Both the position numbers and the translations under genes were made by a program. From an uncultured Mesorhizobium sp. (GTDB taxonomy: Bacteria; Pseudomonadota; Alphaproteobacteria; Rhizobiales; Rhizobiaceae), in contig CATMOC010000204.1 of assembly GCA_950071955.1 (NCBI GenBank), positions 1 to 6,735 on the forward strand: DNA of 6,735 nt. The letters are read 5' to 3'. Numbering within the stretch: the first letter of the stretch is position 1; every line of letters begins with the position of its first letter. Shown piece after piece: positions 1 to 5,162 of the stretch. The notes below the pieces were generated by a model, which was not told where the DNA came from, made no database searches, and saw only the letters and a list, made by a program, of their open reading frames with translations.

Positions 1-2
1 CG

Positions 3-305
3 ATTATCCCGACGACGGCGACGATGACGGCGACCGGCATGACGCTGGGCCTGCTCGACGCGCTGAGCGACGGGACGAAGCCGCACGACATCCTCGCCCA
101 GGCCGAAATCATGAAGGCGATGCGCAGCTGCACATTCGCGGCCGACTCCCCCGAAAGGGACATGGCATGGTTCGAGGTGCGCGGCGTTCGCGTCATGATG
201 AAAATCGACTATTACGACGCCAATTTCGAATGGGGATCGGAAGATCCCGCCAACGCGGCCGAAACGCGGCGGGTCATCACGATCATGAGACCGGAGGATT
301 ACTGA
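3..305 (+). CDS. DUF3768 family protein (5' end uncertain, probably cut by window edge)
   Basis: The C-terminal half matches the DUF3768 pattern: a short V-x-V-x-x-K-I-D-Y-Y-D segment, then an acidic G-S-E-D-P-A segment, then T-R-R-V-I-T-I-M ending in E-D-Y at the stop codon. The family has no known biochemical role and is common on alphaproteobacterial plasmids. The usual D-P-H-G-E-H-D motif is replaced by D-S-P-E-R-D, so this is a divergent member. The frame stays open to the window edge. ATG 24 would give 93 residues and overlaps a TGA of another frame as ATGA, but family members are usually 108-129 residues, so the true start may lie upstream. A GGAGG at 293-297 inside its end serves the next gene, only 2 bases downstream. 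The family call is made from memory of the motif, without a search. Confidence 0.75.
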   Translation: MIPTTATMTATGMTLGLLDALSDGTKPHDILAQAEIMKAMRSCTFAADSPERDMAWFEVRGVRVMMKIDYYDANFEWGSEDPANAAETRRVITIMRPEDY

Positions 306-307
306 AA

Positions 308-499
308 ATGGGTATTCGACCTGCAGGGCCCTCGACCCGGGAAAGTATCGAGACCGCCATCTCGCATCTTCAGCGCGCGCGCAGCGCATTGCGCGAGGCC
401 GATTGCCCGAAGTCGCTCGCGAAGGTGCGATCCGCGCTGGCAAGCACGCAAGGCGCGCTGCGCCACGCCAACCATCGCATGACGCGAGGTGCAGCGTGA
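308..499 (+). CDS. Small basic helical protein, 63 residues, function unknown
   Basis: This short gene starts at ATG 308, 10 bases after GGAGG (293-297), and follows the DUF3768 stop by 2 bases, so the two are almost certainly co-transcribed. The product is rich in Arg, Ala, Ser and Leu. Residues 11-57 look like two amphipathic helices separated by a D-C-P-K turn (residues 32-35), with no signal peptide and no membrane segment. The frame is also open upstream of 308, but that part lies antisense-like inside the DUF3768 frame, is Arg/His-rich and looks non-coding. The stop codon overlaps the GTG start of the next gene, which supports the reading. I do not recognise a named family. The positive charge would fit nucleic-acid contact, but this is only inference. 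Confidence 0.7.
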   Translation: MGIRPAGPSTRESIETAISHLQRARSALREADCPKSLAKVRSALASTQGALRHANHRMTRGAA

Positions 500-840
500 G
501 CCGGCATCAGCTCCCGCTACGCGAGGGCGTCGAAGCCTCATCCGCCTGGATTGGTTGGGACAGGCCGCTTCTGACCTTCTTCGCGCAGGTCTTCGTCACC
601 GATCCCGCGGACCCGGACGAAGAGGTCGAACTCATCTGGCGCGGCACAAGCGAGCGAGAACTCCCGAGGCCGGTCGACGCCATCAGGATCCTCGAACCCT
701 ACTGCGAAATCCCCGCCGAGATTGCCGCCTCACTCGAAGTCGACCGGATGAAGACGCTGGCGACGATCGACGGGCCGAACCAGCAGGAAGCGAAGGCCTT
801 CATAGCCCGGCTCGAGGGCCGGGGGTCGCGCTCCGAATAA
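496..840 (+). CDS. Conserved-looking 114-residue protein, GTG start, function unknown
   Basis: The first in-frame ATG (403) lies deep in the preceding gene, so the start is taken as GTG 496. This overlaps the upstream stop as GTGA and has GAGG at 486-489, six bases before it. That arrangement indicates translational coupling. The protein has a compact core W-I-G-W-D-R-P-L-L-T-F-F-A-Q-V-F (residues 18-33), then an acidic linker, a strand E-L-I-W-R-G-T-S, and a helical C-terminal half with R-I-L-E-P-Y-C-E-I-P. I have the impression of similar W-D-R-P-L-x-T-F-F-A-Q-V proteins in alphaproteobacterial accessory DNA, but know no function. It is mildly acidic with no membrane segment. It is the last gene of the packed 3-840 group; a hairpin lies 25 bases downstream. 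Confidence 0.72.
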   Translation: MSRHQLPLREGVEASSAWIGWDRPLLTFFAQVFVTDPADPDEEVELIWRGTSERELPRPVDAIRILEPYCEIPAEIAASLEVDRMKTLATIDGPNQQEAKAFIARLEGRGSRSE

Positions 841-865
841 CCTCGAAAATCCGCTGAACACCTGA

Positions 866-932
866 CGCACGTGCCCCTGCCGGGGCTTCGTGCGGACTGG
901 CGCGCGTGCGCGCGCTGCCGGGCTGCGCCCGG
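866..932 (+). other. Three consecutive hairpins between the 114-residue gene and DUF736
   Basis: Hairpin one pairs CGCAC (866-870) with GTGCG (890-894) and, inside it, GCCCC (873-877) with GGGGC (882-886). Hairpin two pairs GCGCGC at 900-905 with 908-913. Hairpin three pairs CCGGGC (918-923) with GCCCGG (927-932) around a 3-base loop. None is followed by a T-run, so they are not classical intrinsic terminators. They may act as 3' end or leader structures. High GC makes some short palindromes expected by chance. Confidence 0.5.
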
Positions 933-952
933 GGGGAGGGAGGGATGAAGGG
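931..952 (+). other. G-quadruplex-type motif in the DUF736 leader
   Basis: Four G-runs of at least three are separated by A, A and a 5-base spacer (931-936, 938-940, 942-944, 950-952) on the coding strand. If transcribed, the motif would lie about 45-65 bases before the DUF736 start codon. Formation in the cell is not shown by sequence alone. Confidence 0.45.
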
Positions 953-997
953 AAGTGGTCCGGACAAGGGGTTCGGGCAAGCATCAGGAGACTTCCC

Positions 998-1498
998 ATG
1001 AACATCGGTACCCTCAAGGCCAACAGCGACGGCGTCCACATCGGCCGCATCGTGACGATGGCATTCGCCGCGACCATCGCCCTGCGCGAGTTCGTCTCAA
1101 CCAACGAGCGGGCCCCCGCCTTCGACGTGATGGCGCTCTCGGCCGACCGCCGCAGCTGGGTGAAGGTCGGCGCCCTCTGGGAATACACGTCGAACGAGAC
1201 CGGCGAGGTGTTCCTCTCGGGCCGGATCGACGATCCCAGCCTCGACAAGCCGATCGACGTCGCGCTCTTCCGCCAAAACGACGACAGCTACAACGTCGCC
1301 TGGCGCCGCCCGCAGCGCAAGCGCACCCTGCCCGGCATGGTCAGCGAGAACGACGGCGAGCTGCCGCCGCTGACCGCGACCGCGACCGGCGGTGAGCCCG
1401 AGCAGGCCGGTGGCACCACCGGCGGCGACGGCCTCGGCGAGAGCACCGCGCCCGCCCCGAAGGGCAAGGCCAAGGCGAAGGAGACCGCCGACGCCTGA
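998..1498 (+). CDS. DUF736 family protein with extended low-complexity tail
   Basis: Residues 1-109 follow the DUF736 pattern: M-N-I-G-T-L-K at the N-terminus, G-x-I-V-T-M strand (residues 16-21), R-A-P-A-F-D-V-M near 38-45, V-K-V-G-A-L-W (55-61), a T-S-N-E-T-G-E turn, then L-S-G-R-I-D-D-P-S-L (73-82), P-I-D-V-A-L-F and S-Y-N-V-A-W-R-R. The family is widespread in alphaproteobacterial plasmids and conjugative elements and is functionally uncharacterised. Start ATG 998 has AGGAG at 986-990. Most members are about 100 residues. This one carries an extra tail of roughly 57 residues, Gly/Thr/Pro-rich and then Lys/Ala-rich (G-K-A-K-A-K), likely disordered. It is flanked by a structured leader and a terminator, so it appears to be its own transcription unit or the last gene of one. 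Confidence 0.88.
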   Translation: MNIGTLKANSDGVHIGRIVTMAFAATIALREFVSTNERAPAFDVMALSADRRSWVKVGALWEYTSNETGEVFLSGRIDDPSLDKPIDVALFRQNDDSYNVAWRRPQRKRTLPGMVSENDGELPPLTATATGGEPEQAGGTTGGDGLGESTAPAPKGKAKAKETADA

Positions 1499-1549
1499 CG
1501 ACAGCGTCCCCCGGGCCGATGCGACCCCTCCCGCACCGGCCACTCACGA

Positions 1550-1585
1550 GGCCCGTCCGCGCGACCCCCGCGGGCGGGCCTTTTT
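1550..1585 (+). terminator. Intrinsic terminator after DUF736
   Basis: A 12-bp stem pairs 1550-1561 with 1569-1580 (one G-U pair, all others Watson-Crick) around a 7-base loop, followed directly by TTTTT at 1581-1585. It lies 51 bases after the DUF736 stop and 83 bases before the next start codon, so it separates the two genes. Confidence 0.88.
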
Positions 1586-1668
1586 ACTGCCGTCTGCTCC
1601 TGCGCCCCGAAGCCGCCAGCGAAGGAAAAGGGGGTGGGGTTGCGGCGGACCAGTGGAGGAGCCAGACC

Positions 1669-1944
1669 ATGCCCCAGCAACCCAGGACGCAGCGCCTGCC
1701 GAACTTCATCATCATCGGGCGGGTTCGCGACGGCGAGCTCGATTGCATCTCGGCGATCAACGGATCGCCGATTGCGGACCCACACGTCTGGAACACACTG
1801 CTGGTCGAAACACACCGCTGCCTCTCGGTCGCCGTTGGCGAGGACCTGACGGTATGGAGCGTGCATGACATCAACGCCGTGCTGTTGCCGGACGCCAGCG
1901 CCATCGGTTTTGCAGCGCGCATCGATCTCACCAACATCGCTTGA
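1669..1944 (+). CDS. Hypothetical protein, 91 residues
   Basis: The start is ATG 1669, eight bases after GGAGGA (1655-1660). The frame is open further upstream, but that part overlaps the terminator and a G-rich tract and has no ribosome binding site. The protein looks like a small mixed alpha/beta domain: a hydrophobic strand F-I-I-I-G-R-V (residues 13-19), a basic/acidic turn, then D-C-I-S-A-I-N-G, T-L-L-V-E, C-L-S-V-A-V-G and W-S-V-H-D-I-N-A-V-L-L-P. I do not recognise the family. No signal peptide or membrane helix is seen. It begins downstream of a terminator, so it should have its own promoter, though none is obvious in the 1586-1655 G-rich leader. Its stop codon lies within the -35 box of the next promoter. 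Confidence 0.6.
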   Translation: MPQQPRTQRLPNFIIIGRVRDGELDCISAINGSPIADPHVWNTLLVETHRCLSVAVGEDLTVWSVHDINAVLLPDASAIGFAARIDLTNIA

Positions 1945-1980
1945 AAGTCCGGACAATCCGGATTATACGGATTGTTATCC
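1941..1980 (+). promoter_or_regulatory. Promoter with nested palindromic operator for the toxin-antitoxin genes
   Basis: TTGAAA (1941-1946, five of six -35 consensus bases) is followed after exactly 17 bases by TATACG (1964-1969, four of six -10 bases). Over the -10 region lies a perfect inverted repeat, ACAATCCG (1953-1960) and CGGATTGT (1968-1975), with a 7-base spacer. Two further palindromes overlap it: CCGGA/TCCGG (1949-1953, 1957-1961) and GGAT/ATCC (1969-1972, 1977-1980). Antitoxins of the Phd/YefM type commonly repress their own promoter through such palindromes; that this protein binds here is inference. Confidence 0.75.
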
Positions 1981-2053
1981 GCATGACGGTAATGACGACG
2001 ATGACGGGCCTTGGCTCACTGGTAATTTCGCGATGATGATGGCGGAGACAAAC

Positions 2054-2389
2054 ATGAAACAGGCTTACGGAGAAACCGTCACCACGACCGCTTTCTCGAA
2101 GAAGGTCGGCTACTATTACGACGAGGCGATCCGCAGACCCATCGGTCTCGAGCGCCACGGAGAGGTCCGCGTCGTCATGGTGCCGGTCGACGAGTACAAC
2201 TCGCTTCGAAAGCTGTTCGCGCGTGCCCTGAAATCGGAGCAGCTGAAGGATGTCATCGGAGAAATCACCACCGCGCCGCCGGCGTTCCACCCTGACGCCC
2301 CGGACAGCTACGAAGACGAACCCCACGCCGGCGCCGAGCGCCCCCGCCAATCCCGCAAGCGGGCAGAACGCGAGACCGCGACCGCCTGA
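2054..2389 (+). CDS. Phd/YefM-type antitoxin
   Basis: The 111-residue product has the Phd/YefM N-terminal DNA-binding layout: V-T-T-T-A-F-S-K-K-V-G-Y-Y-Y-D-E-A (residues 9-25), R-P-I-G-L-E-R-H-G (28-36), R-V-V-M-V-P-V-D-E-Y-N-S-L (39-51). The C-terminal half, from about residue 53, is charged and Pro-rich, like the flexible toxin-neutralising tails of this class. ATG 2054 is chosen because GGAG lies at 2044-2047; earlier in-frame ATGs at 2033, 2036 and 2039 have no ribosome binding site. The gene lies about 85 bases after a promoter with a palindromic operator, so autorepression is likely. The last 140 bases overlap the toxin frame. Role: binds and neutralises the toxin and, on an element, supports post-segregational stability. 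Confidence 0.8.
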   Translation: MKQAYGETVTTTAFSKKVGYYYDEAIRRPIGLERHGEVRVVMVPVDEYNSLRKLFARALKSEQLKDVIGEITTAPPAFHPDAPDSYEDEPHAGAERPRQSRKRAERETATA

Positions 2390-2774
2390 ACCGGGCGCCA
2401 TCATCGACTACGGCTATCTCTGGGCTCGCGAGGACGCGAAGGGCCAGGAAAACGCTACCAAGACGCGGCCGTGCTACATCTACGGCGTCAAGCCCATCGA
2501 CGGGCTCTACATCGTCTCCGTCATGGCCATATCGAGCTCTTCGACCGGCGCGCGCGTGCCCGTTCATCCACGCGAACGCGCAGCGCTGGGGCTTCCGGAC
2601 GACTGCGACGTCGTGATCGAGGAAATGAACGTGTTCCAGTGGTCGGGTCCCGACATCGTCCCACAATCGGACGGATCCCTGATGCGGGCAAACCCCGCAT
2701 CGAAGAAGCTCACCGCGGCAATCGGCGCCGCCATGGTCGGGCGAACCCCGACTGTCGTTTTCCGGTCTCCCTGA
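2250..2774 (+). CDS. PemK/MazF-like toxin with long N-terminal overlap
   Basis: From residue 49 the protein resembles the plasmid growth inhibitor (PemK-like) family: P-G-A-I-I-D-Y-G-Y-L-W, then K-T-R-P-C (residues 71-75, the conserved basic loop), a central strand ending in S-V-M-A-I-S-S-S-S, R-E-R-A-A-L-G-L (108-115), and E-E-M-N-V-F-Q-W-S-G-P-D (124-135). Such toxins are sequence-specific RNA endonucleases. The usual P-[IV]-T segment reads M-A-I-S here, so Ser may stand in for the conserved Thr. The only ATG that covers the domain is 2250, preceded by GGAG at 2236-2239. It gives a Pro/Arg-rich, unstructured 48-residue extension, all of it overlapping the antitoxin gene. The recognisable domain starts only 4 bases after the antitoxin stop. 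A non-standard start near 2390 or a recoding event is possible; no GTG or TTG is present there. Family call is from motif memory. Confidence 0.75.
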   Translation: MSSEKSPPRRRRSTLTPRTATKTNPTPAPSAPANPASGQNARPRPPEPGAIIDYGYLWAREDAKGQENATKTRPCYIYGVKPIDGLYIVSVMAISSSSTGARVPVHPRERAALGLPDDCDVVIEEMNVFQWSGPDIVPQSDGSLMRANPASKKLTAAIGAAMVGRTPTVVFRSP

Positions 2775-3231
2775 CACGAGCAGCGCGCAGCACGCCAACG
2801 GCGTGAAAAACCCGGATGGCGGGACGCCCACCTGCCCGGGCGGAAATGCCTGGCGACGATCGTGGAAGGCGAGGAATCGTAGCGGCAGGGATCTCGCCAC
2901 CGGCCGCTCCCGAAAACGGCGTCAGCACCAGGCAGCGCGCCCGATCCCGCTTCCACAGGCAATCGGTACGGCGTCACCTCCGAGACGGTGTTCAGCACTT
3001 CAGGGCCCCTCCAAGCCGAGTGCATGTCCGCCGTCCAGTGCCCCTGCCCCTCCGGTCGGGCTTAGGGCCAACCTGCGAAAATACGAGCCGTGTTGCTCGC
3101 TTCGCGAGCTGCCCGCACCACCTCGATTTTCGAGGTTTCCCGCGCACGGGTGCGCGGTGTCCCATCCCTCCCTCCGGGGCTCGATAAGGGCACCGGCGGA
3201 CAAGCCGTCGGCTCAGAAGGAGGCTTTTGAA
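2775..3231 (+). other. 457-base non-coding stretch before ssb
   Basis: No convincing gene is seen. Open frames exist on both strands, but their translations are Arg/Pro/Ser-rich, lack motifs and lack ribosome binding sites. A small perfect hairpin (CACGCC/GGCGTG with a 3-base loop) lies shortly after the toxin stop, followed by an A-run, so it is not a terminator for the plus strand. The last 140 bases hold a cluster of palindromes and a C-rich tract (3161-3175), and then AAGGAGG (3217-3223) for ssb. The left part (about 2800-3050) could be a decayed gene, but I cannot name one. Confidence 0.5.
3095..3157 (+). repeat. Three adjacent perfect palindromes in the ssb leader
   Basis: GCTCGC/GCGAGC (3095-3100, 3104-3109), ACCTCGA/TCGAGGT (3120-3126, 3130-3136) and CCGCGCAC/GTGCGCGG (3140-3147, 3150-3157) follow one another within 63 bases, each with a 2-3 base spacer. 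They could be operators on DNA or hairpins in the mRNA leader. None has a following T-run that would make it an intrinsic terminator. Confidence 0.6.
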
Positions 3232-3567
3232 ATGAACACCGTCAACCTCGTCGGCCGACTGGCCAAGGACCCGATCGCCCGCGACGGCAGCAAGACCAAG
3301 GTCACAGAGCTGCTCCTGGTCACCGAGCGCCCCGTCATCCGCGACGGCCGCGTCCAGAAGGATCCGGAGACCGGCTACACGAAGACCGACGCCGAGTTCC
3401 ACAAGATCATCGTCTTCAACGGCATGGGTCTTCCGCTCCGCGACCACAAGGCGAAGGGCGACCAGCTCGCGGTCACCGGACGCATCCACTACACCCGCTG
3501 GCAGGATGCCGACGGCAACGACCGCTACGGCTGCGAGATCATCGCCGAAAACGTCGAGTTCCTCTGA
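3232..3567 (+). CDS. ssb: Short single-stranded DNA-binding protein (SSB)
   Basis: The 111-residue product has the SSB OB-fold layout: M-N-T-V-N-L-V-G-R-L-A-K-D-P (residues 1-14), a strand E-L-L-L-V-T-E-R-P (26-34), D-A-E-F-H-K-I-I-V-F (53-62), the K-G-D-Q-L-A-V-T-G-R-I (75-85) strand pair, R-W-Q-D-A-D-G (89-95) and Y-G-C-E-I-I-A-E-N-V-E-F-L at the end. SSBs coat single-stranded DNA during replication, repair and transfer. The trp of the usual E-W-H segment is Phe here (F56), while W90 is kept. The protein ends right after the OB fold, with no disordered linker and no acidic D-D-x-I-P-F tail, so it probably cannot recruit the usual SSB partners. Start ATG 3232 has a strong AAGGAGG at 3217-3223. 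Best seen as an element-borne paralogue of the chromosomal SSB. Confidence 0.88.
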   Translation: MNTVNLVGRLAKDPIARDGSKTKVTELLLVTERPVIRDGRVQKDPETGYTKTDAEFHKIIVFNGMGLPLRDHKAKGDQLAVTGRIHYTRWQDADGNDRYGCEIIAENVEFL

Positions 3568-3579
3568 CCGACCCCGATC

Positions 3580-3601
3580 GGGCGGCGCGCAAGCGCCGCC
3601 C
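3580..3601 (+). other. Perfect 9-bp hairpin between ssb and the 88-residue gene
   Basis: GGGCGGCGC (3580-3588) pairs with GCGCCGCCC (3593-3601) around a 4-base loop, 12 bases after the ssb stop. The following bases are GTTCCCC rather than a T-run, so termination is at best partial. It could reduce read-through or stabilise the ssb mRNA 3' end. Confidence 0.55.
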
Positions 3602-3629
3602 GTTCCCCATCTCCCCCCGGAGAATTGCC

Positions 3630-3896
3630 ATGAAGGACTTCGGCCTCTTCGCCGAGCGCGACCCCGCACGCGCGGAACGCAAGCTCGGCGAGCTCACTCG
3701 CTTCGCCGCCCGGCGTGAAATCATGCTCGAGACCATCGATCTCGACGCCCTCGACCGCAACACCGCTTTCGATATCCTCGAGACAGATGAAGACCTGGAA
3801 GAGACGCTCGCCTTCGGGCCGATCTACGTCCATCATCTCGCGACGATCGAGGCACAACGCGCGGAGATCGCGGCGGCACTGCCCCGCGCTGCCTAG
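3630..3896 (+). CDS. Acidic helical protein, 88 residues, function unknown
   Basis: Start ATG 3630 follows GGAGA (3619-3623) by six bases. The product is strongly acidic in the middle (E-T-D-E-D-L-E-E-T-L, residues 51-60), mostly helical, and soluble. Segments are a charged N-terminal helix (residues 8-33), an Asp/Glu-rich centre and a hydrophobic G-P-I-Y-V-H-H-L-A-T-I patch (63-73) leading into a final Ala-rich helix. I do not recognise the family. It follows ssb by 62 bases on the same strand and could be co-expressed with it, although a hairpin lies between them. An acidic small protein beside SSB could be a partner or DNA mimic, but nothing in the sequence shows this. It converges on the XRE gene, with 26 bases between the stops and no clear shared terminator. 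Confidence 0.68.
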   Translation: MKDFGLFAERDPARAERKLGELTRFAARREIMLETIDLDALDRNTAFDILETDEDLEETLAFGPIYVHHLATIEAQRAEIAAALPRAA

Positions 3897-3922
3897 CCCT
3901 TTTCATGCGCACAGGCTGCTGC

Positions 3923-4450
3923 CTATGTCCAGGGTTCGGGCACTCGCCCCAAAGCCTTGTGAGTTCTTTCATCGCTCGGCGGGAGCCCATTTCCCAATGC
4001 CATCAGAGCAAAATCTCTCGTCACGCGATACTGCTCATCCGGTTCTCGATAGGACCACATTGATGTCAACCGAGCGAGCTTCAGCGCTTCGAGCCAGCTT
4101 ACGACATATCCTTTTGCCTGCAGATCATCTCGAAACCTTGTCGCCAAGGCTTCGTCGTCGACTCTGTAATCCGCAATATACTCACGCGGTGGCTTCCCAT
4201 CGGGGGTGGTGCCGCCGTGAAGAACCCATTCAGGACTGACACCCAATACCGGCCGGACACCCGCCAAAACTTCGAGCGAAGGCAACTCCCTGCCTTGCTC
4301 GACCTCATTGAGAGCATTGCCAGAAATACCGATCGCATCTGCGTACTCACGCTGAGTGACATTCGCTGCCTTCCGCGCCCGCACGAACCTCATGCAAATC
4401 TTGCGACGATCATCCTCGAGCAAGACTGTGGGGTTTCTCTTCTTCGTCAT
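3923..4450 (-). CDS. XRE-family helix-turn-helix transcriptional regulator
   Basis: The 175-residue product carries an N-terminal XRE/Cro-type helix-turn-helix: R-F-V-R-A-R-K-A-A-N-V-T-Q-R-E-Y-A-D-A-I-G-I-S-G-N-A-L-N-E-V-E-Q-G-R begins near residue 21, with recognition helix about 43-52 and the typical P-S-L-E-V-L-A near 57-63 and G-V-S-P-E-W-V-L-H-G (70-79). The C-terminal part (80-175) is not recognised. It may bind a ligand or mediate dimerisation. On the minus strand, the start codon at 4448-4450 is preceded by a weak GGAG about 12 bases upstream. It is the only minus-strand gene. GC here is about 50-58%, against about 68% in the ssb gene, which suggests separate origin. Likely a repressor of its own or neighbouring promoters; the target is unknown. 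Confidence 0.85.
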   Translation of the reverse strand: MTKKRNPTVLLEDDRRKICMRFVRARKAANVTQREYADAIGISGNALNEVEQGRELPSLEVLAGVRPVLGVSPEWVLHGGTTPDGKPPREYIADYRVDDEALATRFRDDLQAKGYVVSWLEALKLARLTSMWSYREPDEQYRVTRDFALMALGNGLPPSDERTHKALGRVPEPWT

Positions 4451-4455
4451 CGATC

Positions 4456-4698
4456 ATGCCTACTCCGCTGGATTGCTCGATGCGAGATCGCGGTTGGCTC
4501 AATCAACAAGAACTTGCCGAGGCAAGATTGACAGAGAGCGATGAGTGGAAGACGAGGTCTCTCGTTAGATCTCTGATCTTCATTCTGGCCCCGGCCGCTG
4601 TTAGCGCAGTGGTCGGGGTTCTCCATGTCAGAGCTACGAATATATATCCACCTCCCGCCCTGCGGGCGGGACCGCGCTCTACTTCGCTAGGCTCCTGA
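4456..4698 (+). CDS. Possible small single-pass membrane protein (weak)
   Basis: An 80-codon frame divergent from the XRE gene. Residues about 36-56 (L-V-R-S-L-I-F-I-L-A-P-A-A-V-S-A-V-V-G-V-L) form a plausible membrane helix after a charged N-terminal part containing W-L-N-Q-Q-E-L-A-E-A-R-L. Against it: no ribosome binding site before ATG 4456 or the alternative ATG 4480, only 5 bases separate ATG 4456 from the XRE start codon, and the last 15-20 codons run into a hairpin array that looks non-coding. It shares the low GC of the XRE gene and may be a remnant of a gene that arrived with it. No family recognised. Confidence 0.3.
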   Translation: MPTPLDCSMRDRGWLNQQELAEARLTESDEWKTRSLVRSLIFILAPAAVSAVVGVLHVRATNIYPPPALRAGPRSTSLGS

Positions 4699-4817
4699 CA
4701 GCTCCTCGCCTTCGCTCGATCGCTGTCTGCGTCGCCAAGCTACGCCGAACCCGGCAAGCCGGTTTCGGCCCATTCGGGTGACGATCGCCTGGCGGGATAG
4801 CCGCGCACCGCGCTATC
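4654..4817 (+). repeat. Array of inverted repeats in non-coding DNA
   Basis: Four palindromes follow one another: CCCGCCC/GGGCGGG (4654-4660, 4664-4670), GACAGC/GCTGTC (4697-4702, 4722-4727), CCGGC/GCCGG (4751-4755, 4758-4762), and GATAGC/GCTATC (4796-4801, 4812-4817) with extra inner GC pairs. No T-runs follow. They could be sites of a DNA-processing protein, or hairpins in a long untranslated RNA. Origin-of-transfer function is possible but not shown, since no relaxase gene is in the window. Confidence 0.5.
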
Positions 4818-5100
4818 GCGCTGCGGCCTGAAGTGCGGGGCTGTCTGCATCGGCTCGACCTCCGGCCGACAAGGTCTTGGCTGACGCATGGCTGGCAGAT
4901 TCACCACATCCCTTCAGCGCCGCGCCGGCCTTCGGTCGGGCCTCCGCCTTTTTCGTTGGCCCCGCGGGCTCTCGGTCCCGCCGCTCGCGTCCGGGCGGCC
5001 GCGCGAGGGCAACGACCCCTGGCGTTGCCGCGCGCGCGAGACGCGCCGGCCTGTCTTGCCGCGGCTCCTGCGGGAGCCCGATGTCTGTCACGAAGAGAAA

Positions 5101-5118
5101 GGGGGAGGGGAGGGTGGG
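5101..5118 (+). other. Ideal G-quadruplex motif (single-base loops)
   Basis: GGGGGAGGGGAGGGTGGG has four G-runs of at least three joined by loops of one base (A, A, T). Short loops of this kind are known to favour very stable parallel quadruplexes. It lies in non-coding DNA 268 bases before the DUF2493 start. Confidence 0.65.
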
Positions 5119-5162
5119 TTTGATTGCATCCTCGTGTGATGGGGTCTGAAGGCTACTTGCGG

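Noticed and set aside
1288..1956. 222-codon minus-strand open frame opposite the DUF736 end and the 91-residue gene
   Set aside because: It spans a terminator, is antisense to two better-supported genes, has no motif and is Pro/Arg-rich as expected for a shadow frame in GC-rich DNA.
2806..2843. Possible terminator after the toxin (CACGCC/GGCGTG hairpin)
   Set aside because: The stem is only 6 bp and is followed by A residues on the plus strand; on the minus strand the T-run comes before the stem.
2803..3231. In-frame N-terminal extension of ssb
   Set aside because: The extension is Pro/Arg/Ser-rich and crosses palindromes, while ATG 3232 has a strong AAGGAGG and matches the normal SSB N-terminus.
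4613..4650. Possible plus-strand promoter with TATATA near 4641
   Set aside because: The -35 match (TTCTCC) is poor and the AT-rich box alone is not enough.
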